Program-made: the position numbers and the translations under genes | In this document: positions 53,130 to 62,957 of the stretch, piece after piece | Numbering within the stretch: the first letter of the stretch is position 1 | How the letters are laid out: every line of letters begins with the position of its first letter | Source: Pseudescherichia sp031979925 | Lineage (GTDB): Bacteria; Pseudomonadota; Gammaproteobacteria; Enterobacterales; Enterobacteriaceae | NCBI RefSeq assembly: GCF_031979925.1 | Contig: NZ_DALZFB010000010.1 | Span: 1 to 64,000 of the forward strand | Direction: 5' to 3' | Length of the DNA: 64,000 nt | Notes under the pieces: generated by a model | What the model saw: the letters and a program-made list of their open reading frames with translations, nothing else | Told to the model about the DNA's origin: nothing | The model's database searches: none

Positions 53130-54095
53130 CTACCCCCGGAACCGATGCTGGTTTTCAAGGAACCACTGGTAGGTGCTGGCCAGCCCCTGCTCGAGCGAGA
53201 TCTCATGACGCCAGCCCAACGCGTGCAGACGCGACACGTCCAGCAGCTTGCGCGGCGTGCCATCAGGTTTCGAGGCGTCAAAGACCACCCGGCCCTTAAA
53301 GCCCGTCACCTGAGCCAGCGTCTGCGCGAGCTCGCGGATGGTGCAGTCAACCCCGGTCCCGACGTTGATGTGCGACAGCATCGGCTCGGTGTTCTCCAGC
53401 CACACCTCACGATCCAGCTCCATCACGTGGATGCTGGCCGCAGCCATATCATCGACGTGAAGAAACTCACGCATTGGCGTGCCGCTGCCCCACACCACCA
53501 CATCGGTAGCGTTCTGCTCGGCCGCCTCGTGAAAGCGCCGAAGCAGCGCCGGGATCACGTGGGAGTTGCTCGGGTGGAAGTTGTCGTGCGGGCCATACAG
53601 ATTGGTCGGCATCACCGAGCGATAGTCGCGGCCATGCTGACGGTTGTAGGATTCGCACAGCTTAATCCCGGCAATTTTGGCAATGGCGTACGGCTCGTTA
53701 GTGGCCTCCAGGGTCCCCTGCAACAGCTCGCTCTCGGCGATCGGCTGGGTCGCCAGCTTCGGATAGATACATGAGGAGCCGAGGAACAGCAGCTTGTTCA
53801 CGCCGTGCGTATGCGCAGCGTGAATGATGTTGCTCTCGATCATCATGTTTTCGTAGATGAAGTCAGCCGGATACGTATTGTTCGCCACAATACCGCCCAC
53901 CTTCGCCGCCGCCAGGTAGACCTGATCGATCCGCTGGTCGGCGAAGAAGTCATTAACAGCGGCCGCATCCAGCAGGTTCAGCTCATCACGGGTGCGCAGG
54001 ATCAGCTCGACGTTACCGCGCTGCTCCAACTGGCGCACGATAGCTGACCCCACCATGCCGCGATGGCCAGCCACAAAGATACGTTGTTTACTCAT
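53130..54095 (-). CDS. fcl: GDP-L-fucose synthase
   Basis: 321-residue SDR epimerase-reductase (WcaG) turning GDP-4-keto-6-deoxymannose into GDP-L-fucose. NADP loop GHRGMVGSAIV (10-20), FLGSSCIYPK with catalytic Ser/Cys and the Tyr-x3-Lys in YAIAKIAGI. Two bases separate it from gmd. Confidence 0.96.
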   Translation of the reverse strand: MSKQRIFVAGHRGMVGSAIVRQLEQRGNVELILRTRDELNLLDAAAVNDFFADQRIDQVYLAAAKVGGIVANNTYPADFIYENMMIESNIIHAAHTHGVNKLLFLGSSCIYPKLATQPIAESELLQGTLEATNEPYAIAKIAGIKLCESYNRQHGRDYRSVMPTNLYGPHDNFHPSNSHVIPALLRRFHEAAEQNATDVVVWGSGTPMREFLHVDDMAAASIHVMELDREVWLENTEPMLSHINVGTGVDCTIRELAQTLAQVTGFKGRVVFDASKPDGTPRKLLDVSRLHALGWRHEISLEQGLASTYQWFLENQHRFRG

Positions 54096-54097
54096 GC

Positions 54098-55219
54098 TCA
54101 GGACTCCAGCGCGATGGCAACCTCGTAGCCGTGGGACTTCAGCAGCGAGTGTTTCTTAGCTGCTTCCAGATCCTTGGCTACCATCTCAGAGACCATCTCC
54201 TGCAGGGTGGTTTCCGGCTTCCAGCCCAGCTTCTCGTGCGCCTTGGTTGGATCGCCGAGCAGGGTCTCTACCTCTGCCGGACGGAAGTAGCGCGGATCGA
54301 CGGCAACAATCACATCGCCCGCCTTCACGCCCGGTGCGTCGTGACCGGTAACGGAGACCACGATGCCCTTCTCGTCAACGCCGGTGCCTTCAAAGCGCAG
54401 CTTGATGCCCAGCTGAGCGGCAGCCATCTCAACGAACTGGCGAACCGAGTACTGCACGCCGGTCGCGATGACGAAATCTTCCGGGTGATCCTGCTGCAGC
54501 ATCATCCACTGCATCTTCACGTAGTCTTTGGCATGGCCCCAGTCGCGCAGGGAGTCCATGTTGCCGAGATAGAGGCATGACTCGAGGCCCTGGGCAATGT
54601 TGGCAATACCACGGGTAATTTTACGGGTTACGAAGGTCTCGCCGCGGCGCGGGGATTCGTGGTTGAACAGGATGCCGTTGCAGGCGTACATGCCGTAGGA
54701 CTCACGGTAGTTAACGGTGATCCAGTAGGCGTAGAGCTTAGCCACCGCATACGGCGAACGCGGGTAGAACGGCGTGGTCTCTTTCTGCGGGATCTCCTGC
54801 ACCAGGCCATACAGCTCAGAGGTGGAAGCCTGGTAGAAACGGGTTTTCTTCTCGAGGCCGAGGAAGCGGATCGCCTCCAGCAGGCGCAGGGTGCCCATGC
54901 CGTCAACGTCGGCGGTATACTCCGGGGATTCAAAGGAGACCGCTACGTGGCTCATCGCCCCCAGGTTGTACACCTCATCCGGCTGCACTTCCTGCAGGAT
55001 ACGCGTCAGGTTGGAGCTGTCGGTCAGATCGCCATAGTGCAGATGGAATTTCGGGTTGCTGGCGTGCGGATCCTGATAGATATGGTCCACGCGCTCGGTG
55101 TTAAACGAAGAGGCGCGACGTTTGATGCCGTGAACCTCATAGCCTTTCTCCAGCAGCAGCTCCGCCAGATAAGAGCCATCCTGCCCGGTCACGCCGGTGA
55201 TGAGAGCGACTTTAGACAT
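54098..55219 (-). CDS. gmd: GDP-mannose 4,6-dehydratase
   Basis: 373-residue SDR dehydratase, first step from GDP-mannose to GDP-fucose. Cofactor loop GVTGQDGSYLAELLL (8-22), FYQASTSELYG with catalytic Thr/Glu and YAVAKLYAYW with Tyr-x3-Lys. Length equals E. coli Gmd (373). Confidence 0.97.
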   Translation of the reverse strand: MSKVALITGVTGQDGSYLAELLLEKGYEVHGIKRRASSFNTERVDHIYQDPHASNPKFHLHYGDLTDSSNLTRILQEVQPDEVYNLGAMSHVAVSFESPEYTADVDGMGTLRLLEAIRFLGLEKKTRFYQASTSELYGLVQEIPQKETTPFYPRSPYAVAKLYAYWITVNYRESYGMYACNGILFNHESPRRGETFVTRKITRGIANIAQGLESCLYLGNMDSLRDWGHAKDYVKMQWMMLQQDHPEDFVIATGVQYSVRQFVEMAAAQLGIKLRFEGTGVDEKGIVVSVTGHDAPGVKAGDVIVAVDPRYFRPAEVETLLGDPTKAHEKLGWKPETTLQEMVSEMVAKDLEAAKKHSLLKSHGYEVAIALES

Positions 55220-55246
55220 AGTTATTTTCTCCAGACTTATCAGAAA

Positions 55247-55795
55247 TTATTCAGTTTCTACGCGTTCGCGTATCACCACTGCGGGATTGCCACGGCAGAC
55301 GGCGTTGGCCGGTAGCGATTTAAAAACGCTGCTCCGCGCCCCTACCACCGTGCCGTTGCCAATCGTGACCCCTGGGGCAACAAACACATCCGTTGCCAGC
55401 CAGCACTTCTCGCCAATCACGATAGGCGTCGCGTTAATAGCAAAATGCGCGCTTAAATAGTCGTGACTGCCGGTACACAAATAACACTTTTGTGACACTA
55501 CCGAATTAGCACCGAGGGTAATCTCGCCCAGCGTATATAAAACGGCTTCATCTCCTACCCAGCTATAGTCTCCGAGGGTTAATTTCCACGGATAGGTAAT
55601 CTTTACCGACGGACGGATTACTACGTTTTTTCCGATTTTTGCGCCAAACAGCCGCAATAAAAAAGCTCGCCAGCGATACATTATCTGCGGCGACCAGGCA
55701 AATAACGTCGCCTGAACCGCCCACCACAGCTGGACCTTAATAGCTCCCGCCCCCCGGAACCCTTTCGGCACCGAGAATCCTTTTAAATCCTGCAT
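55247..55795 (-). CDS. wcaF: WcaF, colanic acid O-acetyltransferase
   Basis: 182-residue left-handed beta-helix acetyltransferase with hexapeptide turns (IGKNVVIRPSVKI, IGEKCWLATDVFVAPGVTIG). It is thought to acetylate fucose in the colanic-acid unit. It matches E. coli WcaF in length and end (RERVETE). Confidence 0.95.
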   Translation of the reverse strand: MQDLKGFSVPKGFRGAGAIKVQLWWAVQATLFAWSPQIMYRWRAFLLRLFGAKIGKNVVIRPSVKITYPWKLTLGDYSWVGDEAVLYTLGEITLGANSVVSQKCYLCTGSHDYLSAHFAINATPIVIGEKCWLATDVFVAPGVTIGNGTVVGARSSVFKSLPANAVCRGNPAVVIRERVETE

Positions 55796-55810
55796 GGTTA
55801 TCCCTTATAT

Positions 55811-56557
55811 TTAGGCTTTGTGATATAAGGCTTTTGTCTTTCCGGTAGTACGTACGCGTAAGAAATAAGAGAGCTGCGCCCAAAAGCCGGGCACGCGCAA
55901 TATCTTACGCTGGACCTTTCGCGCGTCCTGGCATAGCTCAAGATTATTAGACGTTGAGACGCCGCCCATTGAAAATTCAGACACCAACCCCTTTACACGT
56001 TTAAAGGGATAGCCCGCTTTAAACATTCTGGCAGCCAGCGCATAATCCGATGAAACTTTATATTGCAGATCGTAAGGATACGTTTTTAAGCCGCTCACCG
56101 GGAAAAAGATCGCCTGGTGGCTGGCAGGCAGGCTGTGATAAATATACCAGCCGTGCTTGGCGCTGCGGCGTATTTTTGTCCCATCGCCAAAATCCAGCAG
56201 CGCGTCGCCAATATACATCGCCTTTTCACGTTCGTCCGCCAGCTGGCGAACCACGTCGGCCACATCCTCATGGAAGATATCGCCCGAGTTGAGGAACAGG
56301 GCAAAGCGCCCTTCGGCCAGCGCAACACCCTTGTTCATGGCGTCATAGATGCCGTTATCCCGCTCGCTTACAAAACGTAAGTTATACTCGCCGTTGAGAT
56401 TTTCTAAAAATTCACGGGTGCCGTCGTTAGAGCCGCCGTCCACCACAATCCACTCGAAGGTGATCTCTTTTGCCCGTGCCAGGTGGGCCAGTGAGGCATG
56501 CGTTTTCACCACGCCCGCATAGTTACGGAAGGCAACGGTAATGACACTGAGCAGCAT
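55811..56557 (-). CDS. wcaE: WcaE, colanic acid glycosyltransferase (GT2)
   Basis: 248-residue GT-A enzyme. The N-terminus LLSVITVAFRNYAG, the VVDGGSNDGT nucleotide loop (about 38-47) and DAMNKGVALAEG are GT2 marks; NSGDI gives the metal-binding acidic site. In E. coli WcaE is proposed to add the second fucose. Confidence 0.93.
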   Translation of the reverse strand: MLLSVITVAFRNYAGVVKTHASLAHLARAKEITFEWIVVDGGSNDGTREFLENLNGEYNLRFVSERDNGIYDAMNKGVALAEGRFALFLNSGDIFHEDVADVVRQLADEREKAMYIGDALLDFGDGTKIRRSAKHGWYIYHSLPASHQAIFFPVSGLKTYPYDLQYKVSSDYALAARMFKAGYPFKRVKGLVSEFSMGGVSTSNNLELCQDARKVQRKILRVPGFWAQLSYFLRVRTTGKTKALYHKA

Positions 56558-56569
56558 GTTTTTACCTCG

Positions 56570-57790
56570 TCAGGATTGAGTAATATTTAGCGCCTTGCGC
56601 AAAATAAACGGGCAAACGATCAAGAACGCGTATTCCGGGCTAAAAATCGAACCGGTAAAAAAGAGCGACACCGGCATAAAAAGATAAAGCTGAACACGAT
56701 AATTCTGATTATTACCAAATGCGTTGATCATCATTTTTAAGACTTTACTCATGTACCATACGGTTAGTACTACAGCGCACCATGAAAAATAAATAATCAG
56801 CAGATACAAGCCATTGTCTATTGTTTTTCCGACGTCCGCACCGTTAAAGATTCCGAATGATGCAACATATTCATAAAGCGAACCAAAACGTACTGCGCCA
56901 TCGATATTGGTTAATGCGCTGCCAACCATCGCCAGCGGACCGATGATTCGATAATAGGAAGAGGAGCCTTCCGTACCGAGATCGCCGAGTCGTTCGGAAA
57001 TATACGGAAATGCAAAAACGATACCGACCATAAAAACGGCCAACGATATTATTGCCAGCGGCAGCTTTTTCTTAATCGCCTCTTTATTCAGATACTGAAA
57101 CGCCCACTCCAGCAAATAAAACAGAATAAAGGTCATTACGCCGGAGAAAGAACCTGAAAGAACTATCCCTGCCAGAATCATACCATCAGTTTTAGGGGTC
57201 TTGATACCAAACTGTTTGATACTGAGCCAAATTGAGATTAATGCCAGAGCGAAGAAAGCGGGTTCAAAATAGAGCGCCGTGGTTCGCTTCCCGCCGAACT
57301 TGATGAAATTCAGCACGTAACTGTTGGAGTAGATCAGATATTTCGAAATGGTCTCCATCAGGCTGCTGCCGCCGGAGAGAATAATCTGTGCCATCTCCAT
57401 CGCCGCCAGGGTCACTATCAGCCCCACCACCATGTAGAAGAAGCGCAGGATCTTACGGTGGTTATGGGGCGAGACGACTTTGAAGCGGATGCTCCACACC
57501 ATGCCGATAATGATCACGATGTTGATAAACAGCAGCGTGGAGGTGGCATACTTGCTGGCGTTAAACGACCGTCCGAACAGGTAGTTAAACACGGTCAGCC
57601 CGGCCCCAATCCCCAGCGCAATCAGCAACTTCTTCACGCTGATCTTATCGACGAAGAGCAGCAGCAGCACCGGTAAAAAGGTGACGATGGTGATGGGGAA
57701 GCTCTCCCCCAGCTGGGCGATTTTGACGTTGACCAGCAGATAGGTCAGCGGCAGCAGCAGATAGCTACAGACTCTGATAGAACGCGACAT
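56570..57790 (-). CDS. wcaD: WcaD, colanic acid polymerase
   Basis: 406 residues from ATG 57790 (MSRSIRVCSYLL), with GGAGG just upstream, matching E. coli WcaD (405). About ten or more membrane helices; functions as the Wzy-like polymerase of colanic acid. It overlaps the 3' end of wcaC by 26 bases. A longer in-frame reading to 57877 would be wholly inside wcaC and is rejected. Confidence 0.94.
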   Translation of the reverse strand: MSRSIRVCSYLLLPLTYLLVNVKIAQLGESFPITIVTFLPVLLLLFVDKISVKKLLIALGIGAGLTVFNYLFGRSFNASKYATSTLLFINIVIIIGMVWSIRFKVVSPHNHRKILRFFYMVVGLIVTLAAMEMAQIILSGGSSLMETISKYLIYSNSYVLNFIKFGGKRTTALYFEPAFFALALISIWLSIKQFGIKTPKTDGMILAGIVLSGSFSGVMTFILFYLLEWAFQYLNKEAIKKKLPLAIISLAVFMVGIVFAFPYISERLGDLGTEGSSSYYRIIGPLAMVGSALTNIDGAVRFGSLYEYVASFGIFNGADVGKTIDNGLYLLIIYFSWCAVVLTVWYMSKVLKMMINAFGNNQNYRVQLYLFMPVSLFFTGSIFSPEYAFLIVCPFILRKALNITQS

Positions 57791-58982
57791 ACTCCTCCAG
57801 CATCTGCTCTCCGCTATAGGCCTGACGGCTGCGCTCCCTGAACGCTTCCAGCGAGGTGCCAAACACCGCCTCGGCAATCTCCGCTTTTGGCCGCTGAACC
57901 AGCTCCAGCACTGCCTTCTCGTCGAAGGTCATGCCGCCGGATTTGCGCAGCACCTCGTGCGCCGCATCGCTGTGGGTAGCAATCACCGGCACACCAATCG
58001 ACAGCGCCTCGCACAGGATCAGCGGATAGTTATCGACCCGGGAGCTAAACACCAGGGCATCCATCTGGTTCAGCTCGCTCATCAGCTGGCGCTTGTCGGT
58101 CAAAAAGCCGTGGTTAATGACGTTCTCTCCAGCAAAAGGTGAGAACTTGCCAAAGGTGTGCAGCTCAATGCCCTTGCCAGGGGCCATCATCTTCTGCACC
58201 AGCGCCTGATTGGTTTTGCCGTCGTAGCGCAGGTCGTGAGCGACAATGGCAATTTTCGGTGCCCCCTGGGCGCGCTCTACCGGTGTCAGCTCGGCGAGGA
58301 TCGCTTCGGTGGCGACATCGATGCCGTTATTAATGATCTTGCAGCGACCTTTGCCATAGATACTGTTAAAGGCGTCGGCTACATGCTGGCTGGGGGAGAT
58401 GAAGTGACACCCGAGAGCGATCATCTCGCTGAACAGGCGACGCTTGCCCGCTACCAGACTGTGGGCGCGATCCACCTTCACAGGGGGATAGTTATCCAGC
58501 GTCGGGCAGGCCTGGCAGTGGCTCTTCCACCCCTCACAGCCATCGGTAAAGGCGCAGCGCCCGGTGACGCTCCAGTGATCGTGCAGGGTCCAGACCAGAG
58601 TTACGTCGCGACGGCTGGCGGTGACCCGCTGGCAAAACGCCACTATCTTTTCCAGCTTCAGCCAGTAGCTGTGCATCACGTGAAAGTGCAGTACCACCGG
58701 CCCCTGGGAGCGGATCACCTCGAGGTAAAGGTCGTTGAGATCGCCAAACATATCGCGATTGAAGAGGCGGAACAGCGCCAGGTTGGCAATCGACGTCAGG
58801 CGCGGCGTGTGCTTGATCACATCTGGATAGCTGTCGTGGCTAACGCTCTTCCTGCCGCCCTTGCCGTAGCCGTACACAAAGCGCGAGCGCATCCCCTGCT
58901 GTAACGCCCGCTGGTGCAGATCGAGCGCCACGCCAGCTGCGCCCCCTTCGGCCAGGCGGACGTTGAACTGTAAAATATTCAT
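57765..58982 (-). CDS. wcaC: WcaC, colanic acid glycosyltransferase (GT4)
   Basis: 405-residue GT-B protein. N-terminal QFNVRLAEGGAAGVALDLHQ; cysteine-rich loop TGRCAFTDGCEGWKSHCQAC (about 143-162) as in E. coli WcaC; C-terminal CEALSIGVPVIATHSD. Proposed galactosyltransferase. The start overlaps the wcaB stop by four bases. Confidence 0.94.
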   Translation of the reverse strand: MNILQFNVRLAEGGAAGVALDLHQRALQQGMRSRFVYGYGKGGRKSVSHDSYPDVIKHTPRLTSIANLALFRLFNRDMFGDLNDLYLEVIRSQGPVVLHFHVMHSYWLKLEKIVAFCQRVTASRRDVTLVWTLHDHWSVTGRCAFTDGCEGWKSHCQACPTLDNYPPVKVDRAHSLVAGKRRLFSEMIALGCHFISPSQHVADAFNSIYGKGRCKIINNGIDVATEAILAELTPVERAQGAPKIAIVAHDLRYDGKTNQALVQKMMAPGKGIELHTFGKFSPFAGENVINHGFLTDKRQLMSELNQMDALVFSSRVDNYPLILCEALSIGVPVIATHSDAAHEVLRKSGGMTFDEKAVLELVQRPKAEIAEAVFGTSLEAFRERSRQAYSGEQMLEEYVAFYQSL

Positions 58983-59470
58983 TTGCTCACCTTCACGCGC
59001 GCTTTCTCTCCTACCACCAGCGCGTTGTCCGGCACGCTATCCAGCACCACGCTGCCGGCACCGATAGTGACGCCGTTGCCAATGGTGATATCGCCAATGA
59101 TGACCACGTTTGCTCCCAGCTCCACGCCGTTACCAATCACCGGACAGGCCAGGCTCTCCCCGCCCCGGTTGCCAATGGTGACGCCGTGGCGAATGGTGAA
59201 GTCATCCCCGGCCACGACGTTTTTGTTGATCACTACGGCATAGCCGTGATGGATGGTAAAACGCCGTCCGATGGTGGCCGCAGCCTGGATCTCATAGCCA
59301 AACAGGCACTCGGTAATAAAGCGGTAGAGCAGCAGCACTGGCGCGGCCCACAGATTGTTAATGACGCTTTTTTTGCGCCACACCGAGCAAAAATGAGCGA
59401 TACGGTAGGCCATCACCATGCAGCAGGGGCGCAGGCTCCAGTGGTTAGCGCGAAAATCCTCCAGGCGCAT
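58979..59470 (-). CDS. wcaB: WcaB, colanic acid O-acetyltransferase
   Basis: 163-residue hexapeptide-repeat acetyltransferase of the serine acetyltransferase type (FTIHHGYAVVINKNV, IRHGVTIGN, VGAGSVVLDSVPDNALVVG-like turns). Likely acetylates the colanic-acid unit. One-base overlap with the wcaA stop. Confidence 0.95.
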   Translation of the reverse strand: MRLEDFRANHWSLRPCCMVMAYRIAHFCSVWRKKSVINNLWAAPVLLLYRFITECLFGYEIQAAATIGRRFTIHHGYAVVINKNVVAGDDFTIRHGVTIGNRGGESLACPVIGNGVELGANVVIIGDITIGNGVTIGAGSVVLDSVPDNALVVGEKARVKVSK

Positions 59471-60315
59471 TATTTACTCCGTAGCCCATAAGCCAGGCGC
59501 TTGCTGTTGCGCACAGAGAACAGGGTCAGCAGCGTACGCAGGGTCATCCGCTTGTTGCGGATCTGGTAGAGCGTAAAGAGCTGGTACTTCTTGCTGCCCC
59601 GATCGAACTTATCTTTATGCTTGCGATAGAAGTGGAAGTAGCCGGAGAACTTCTTCGGTGAAGTGGTGATCTGCATCTCCCCGTGGTTGACATGCAGGAT
59701 CTGTGTCGCCTCCTCGACCTTCCACGGCTCGCCATACTCCACCACCATCCGCAGGAAGATGTCGTAGTCCTGGGCCGCCTTCAGCTCGACGTCAAACAGG
59801 CAGGCCTTAAAGCGCGAGGCCAGCGTAAAGACCTGGTTACCAATAATGTTGCGCTTGTAGAACAGCGTCCGCGAATAGGGAGATTTCGGATAGAGCGGCA
59901 GGCTGGCTGGCTGGGCATAAACTTCGCCTTCGCAAACGTAGTCGTTGGCGTAGAGAAAAGCGTGGGTCACCAGCTGGTGCTTATGCTCAAGAAACACCGA
60001 CAGACGGTTCGGCGTCCACTCATCGTCGTCATCGATACCGGTGATGTAGTGGCCTCGCGCCTGCAAAATAGCCTGGTTACGCACCGCGCAGGCCCCGGAG
60101 TTGAACGCGTTGCGGACATAGGTCACGCGCGGATCGTTAAGGTCCGCAACGTACTGCTCAAGCTGTTCATAATTCGCCGAGCAGTCGTCGACGACGATCA
60201 TCTCCCAGTGCGGATAGTCCTGGCGTAAAACCGACTTGATAGCGCGGATAGCCAGCTGCTGACGGTTCCATGTCGGCATATAAATAGAGATCAATGGGTG
60301 ATTAGCTATTGTCAT
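59470..60315 (-). CDS. wcaA: WcaA, colanic acid glycosyltransferase (GT2)
   Basis: 281-residue GT-A enzyme. ISIYMPTWNRQQLAIRAI, VVDDCSANYEQL and the DDDDEW metal motif (about 96-101) define GT2. E. coli WcaA has 279 residues. Proposed to add glucuronate in the unit, which would link to ugd supply. It lies 28 bases after wzc. Confidence 0.94.
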   Translation of the reverse strand: MTIANHPLISIYMPTWNRQQLAIRAIKSVLRQDYPHWEMIVVDDCSANYEQLEQYVADLNDPRVTYVRNAFNSGACAVRNQAILQARGHYITGIDDDDEWTPNRLSVFLEHKHQLVTHAFLYANDYVCEGEVYAQPASLPLYPKSPYSRTLFYKRNIIGNQVFTLASRFKACLFDVELKAAQDYDIFLRMVVEYGEPWKVEEATQILHVNHGEMQITTSPKKFSGYFHFYRKHKDKFDRGSKKYQLFTLYQIRNKRMTLRTLLTLFSVRNSKRLAYGLRSK

Positions 60316-60343
60316 TTCTTGTCCCCGAGGTTGCCTGTAAGTC

Positions 60344-62506
60344 TTACTTAGAGTCCGACTTGTATTCGTACTCGTAATAGCCGTAGTCCTGATATCCCGT
60401 CGCCCGACGGAAGATAGAGTTCAGGATCACACCTTTTACCTGAATGCCGTTCTGCGCAAAGCGGCTCAGGCTGGTCTCCACCTCTTTCAGGGTGTTAACC
60501 GCATAGCGCGCCACCATCAGGGTGGTACCGGCATGACGCCCTACTACTGCCGCATCGGTCACCGCGAGGATCGGCGGCGTATCGATCAGCACCAGGTCGT
60601 AGCGGCTGCTGGCCCACGCGAGCAGCTGCGAGAAACGCTCGCTCATCAGCAGCTCAGAAGGGTTAGGCGGCACCTGGCCACGCGGCACCAGATCGAAATG
60701 GGTAATGGCGGTGGGCTTCACGCAGCTGGAGAAATCCCCCTGCCCTGCCAGGATGTCGGAGAGGCCATTGACGTTATCGGTGCCGAGCAGCTCGTGGGTA
60801 TAGCCTTTGCGCATATCACAGTCGATCATCAGCACGCGCTTGTTAGTCTGGCTGATCACTGCCGCCAGGTTGGCACAGACAAAGGTTTTTCCGATCGACG
60901 GGCTAACCCCGGTCATCATCAGCACGTTATTGCTGGCCTGCATCATGGCGAAGTGCAGGCTGGTACGCAGGCTGCGGATCGCTTCGATAGCAAGATCGGT
61001 CGGATTACCCACCGCCAGCAGCTGGCTCTGCTTGAATCGCTTGGTGCCTTTATTGGTATTGACGCTGTCGCGCGCTTTTTGCCACTCGGAGAGCGGAATG
61101 CTGGCGTAAACGCTGATGCCGTTCTCCTCCAGCACCTGCGGGCTTTCGATACCGCGGTTAAACAGCGAGCGCAGCAGCACGCCAACGATAGAGAGCATCA
61201 GGCCGAGAATAATGCTGCCGAGAATAATCAGCGCCTTCTTCGGCTTCAACACGCCGGGCTGATCGATAGCCGGATCGACAATACGGACATCCCCTACCGT
61301 ACTGGCCTCGGTGATCTTCAGCTCCTGCTGTTTATTCAGCAGCTGCATATAGACCTGCTGGCCGGACTCCACGTCCCGGGTCAGGCGCACAATCTCCTGC
61401 TGGGTTTTAGGCATCGCGGACACGCGCCCGCTGAGACGGCCCTTCTCCTCCTCCAGCGCGCGGCGTTTCTCCAGCAGCGTGCGGTAGGCCGGGTGCGCTT
61501 TGGTATAGAGTTTGGAGATCTCCGCCTCTTTAAAGGTCAGCTCGTTAAGCTGGGCGTCAATATTAACCATTGAATCCAGCACCGCCTTCGCCTCCAGCGG
61601 CAGGTCTACCGAATCCTTATCCTGACGGAAGGCGTTAAGCTTGTTCTCCGCCTCATCGAGATTCGCCCGCACCTCCGGAAGCTGTTTCGCAAGGAAGGCC
61701 AGGCTTTTCGCCGCCTCTTCCGACTTACGTTCAACGTTCTGTGCCAGATAGTTACGGGTGATGCTGTTGAGAATGGCACGGATCTGGTTGCGATCCTCAC
61801 CGGTAAAGCTCAGGCTCAGCACGCCGGTATCTTTACCGTTCTCGGTGACCGAGAGATTGTTTTGCAGATTGTTAATCACGCCCAGCGTGGAGAATTTCGT
61901 TACCGTAAACTCGCTGCCCTCTGTCGCCTGGATAGCGCTGACTTCGAAGGTCACGCCCTCCTTTTGCAGCAGCTTGCCGACTTCGCCACGGGCGCTAAAC
62001 CCGGCGTCGCTGGTCAGCTGATACTGTTTCGGCCCCAACACGCTGAGGGTAAAGATCTCTCCGCTCGCGCCTTTGGGTAACGTAAAGGTGGTCACCTTAA
62101 CGGTCTCATTCTGCCGACCCTGAAGGCGATCCCAGCCCGCGCCGAAGATCGGGAAGGTGTTTTTCGTCACGCCGATGTCGAGATCCAGATCGTCAACCGT
62201 CTTGCCAAGCACCATTCGCGACTTAATCAGCTGGATCTCCGCGTCTGAAGCGGGGGGCTTATTGGAGAGCGCGCTATTGAGGTTCTGCACCAGCGAGCCA
62301 CCGGCATCTTGCTCAATCTGCACCAGCGCGTCGGCGCTATAGATTGGGGTGGCGAACAGGGTATAGATCGCCGCCGCCAGCGCGAACAGGGCCGTAATAC
62401 CCAGCACCCACCAGCGCGCCTCAATAATGGTTCCCACAAGGCGGCCGATATCGATCTCATCACCGCCCGTCTGTGGGGCAGCAGCATGGTGTAATTTTTC
62501 TGTCAT
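60344..62506 (-). CDS. wzc: Wzc, tyrosine autokinase and polysaccharide co-polymerase
   Basis: 720 residues from ATG 62506 (MTEKLHHAA), equal to E. coli Wzc. N-terminal Wzz-like membrane/periplasmic domain with two helices (about 32-52 and 425-445), then a BY-kinase domain with Walker A GVSPSIGKTF, Walker A' VLMIDCDMRKG and Walker B LVLIDTPP. The C-terminal tyrosine cluster YQDYGYYEYEY is the autophosphorylation site removed by Wzb. Cycles of phosphorylation drive colanic-acid export through Wza. Confidence 0.96.
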   Translation of the reverse strand: MTEKLHHAAAPQTGGDEIDIGRLVGTIIEARWWVLGITALFALAAAIYTLFATPIYSADALVQIEQDAGGSLVQNLNSALSNKPPASDAEIQLIKSRMVLGKTVDDLDLDIGVTKNTFPIFGAGWDRLQGRQNETVKVTTFTLPKGASGEIFTLSVLGPKQYQLTSDAGFSARGEVGKLLQKEGVTFEVSAIQATEGSEFTVTKFSTLGVINNLQNNLSVTENGKDTGVLSLSFTGEDRNQIRAILNSITRNYLAQNVERKSEEAAKSLAFLAKQLPEVRANLDEAENKLNAFRQDKDSVDLPLEAKAVLDSMVNIDAQLNELTFKEAEISKLYTKAHPAYRTLLEKRRALEEEKGRLSGRVSAMPKTQQEIVRLTRDVESGQQVYMQLLNKQQELKITEASTVGDVRIVDPAIDQPGVLKPKKALIILGSIILGLMLSIVGVLLRSLFNRGIESPQVLEENGISVYASIPLSEWQKARDSVNTNKGTKRFKQSQLLAVGNPTDLAIEAIRSLRTSLHFAMMQASNNVLMMTGVSPSIGKTFVCANLAAVISQTNKRVLMIDCDMRKGYTHELLGTDNVNGLSDILAGQGDFSSCVKPTAITHFDLVPRGQVPPNPSELLMSERFSQLLAWASSRYDLVLIDTPPILAVTDAAVVGRHAGTTLMVARYAVNTLKEVETSLSRFAQNGIQVKGVILNSIFRRATGYQDYGYYEYEYKSDSK

Positions 62507-62508
62507 GG

Positions 62509-62952
62509 TTATCCCTGCTGAACGTGCAACGCCTGCGCCCACTGGCGGGCCGAGCGATCGAGTAAGGTATAGACGGCCTCAAAGGCCTCGCGGCTTTTGC
62601 GGTAGGGATCGGGGATCTCGCGCTCGCCGTCCCAGTGACCGAACAGCATCACCTTGCCGCGCATCTCCGGTGCGATTTCGCACAGCGCGGCAATATGGCG
62701 CTTCTCCATCACCAGGATCAGGTCATACTCCCGGCACATCCGCCCGGTGATCTGCCGTGCGCTGTGCCCGGCCAGCGACAGCTGGTGATCTTCTGCCACG
62801 CTGGTCGCCGTGGCGTCCGCGCCTTTACCTACCAGCGCGCCCAGCCCGGCAGACTCCACCGTCAGAGCCGGCTGATAGTGCTTTAGCAGACGCTCCCCCG
62901 TTGGAGAGCGACAGATGTTGCCCACGCATACCACCAGAATTTTGTTAAACAT
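62509..62952 (-). CDS. wzb: Wzb, low-molecular-weight protein-tyrosine phosphatase
   Basis: 147-residue cytoplasmic phosphatase that dephosphorylates Wzc. P-loop CVGNICRS (Cys9, Arg15) and the general-acid motif DPYRKS near residue 115. Gap of two bases to wzc and five from wza. Confidence 0.96.
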   Translation of the reverse strand: MFNKILVVCVGNICRSPTGERLLKHYQPALTVESAGLGALVGKGADATATSVAEDHQLSLAGHSARQITGRMCREYDLILVMEKRHIAALCEIAPEMRGKVMLFGHWDGEREIPDPYRKSREAFEAVYTLLDRSARQWAQALHVQQG

Positions 62953-62957
62953 GAGCG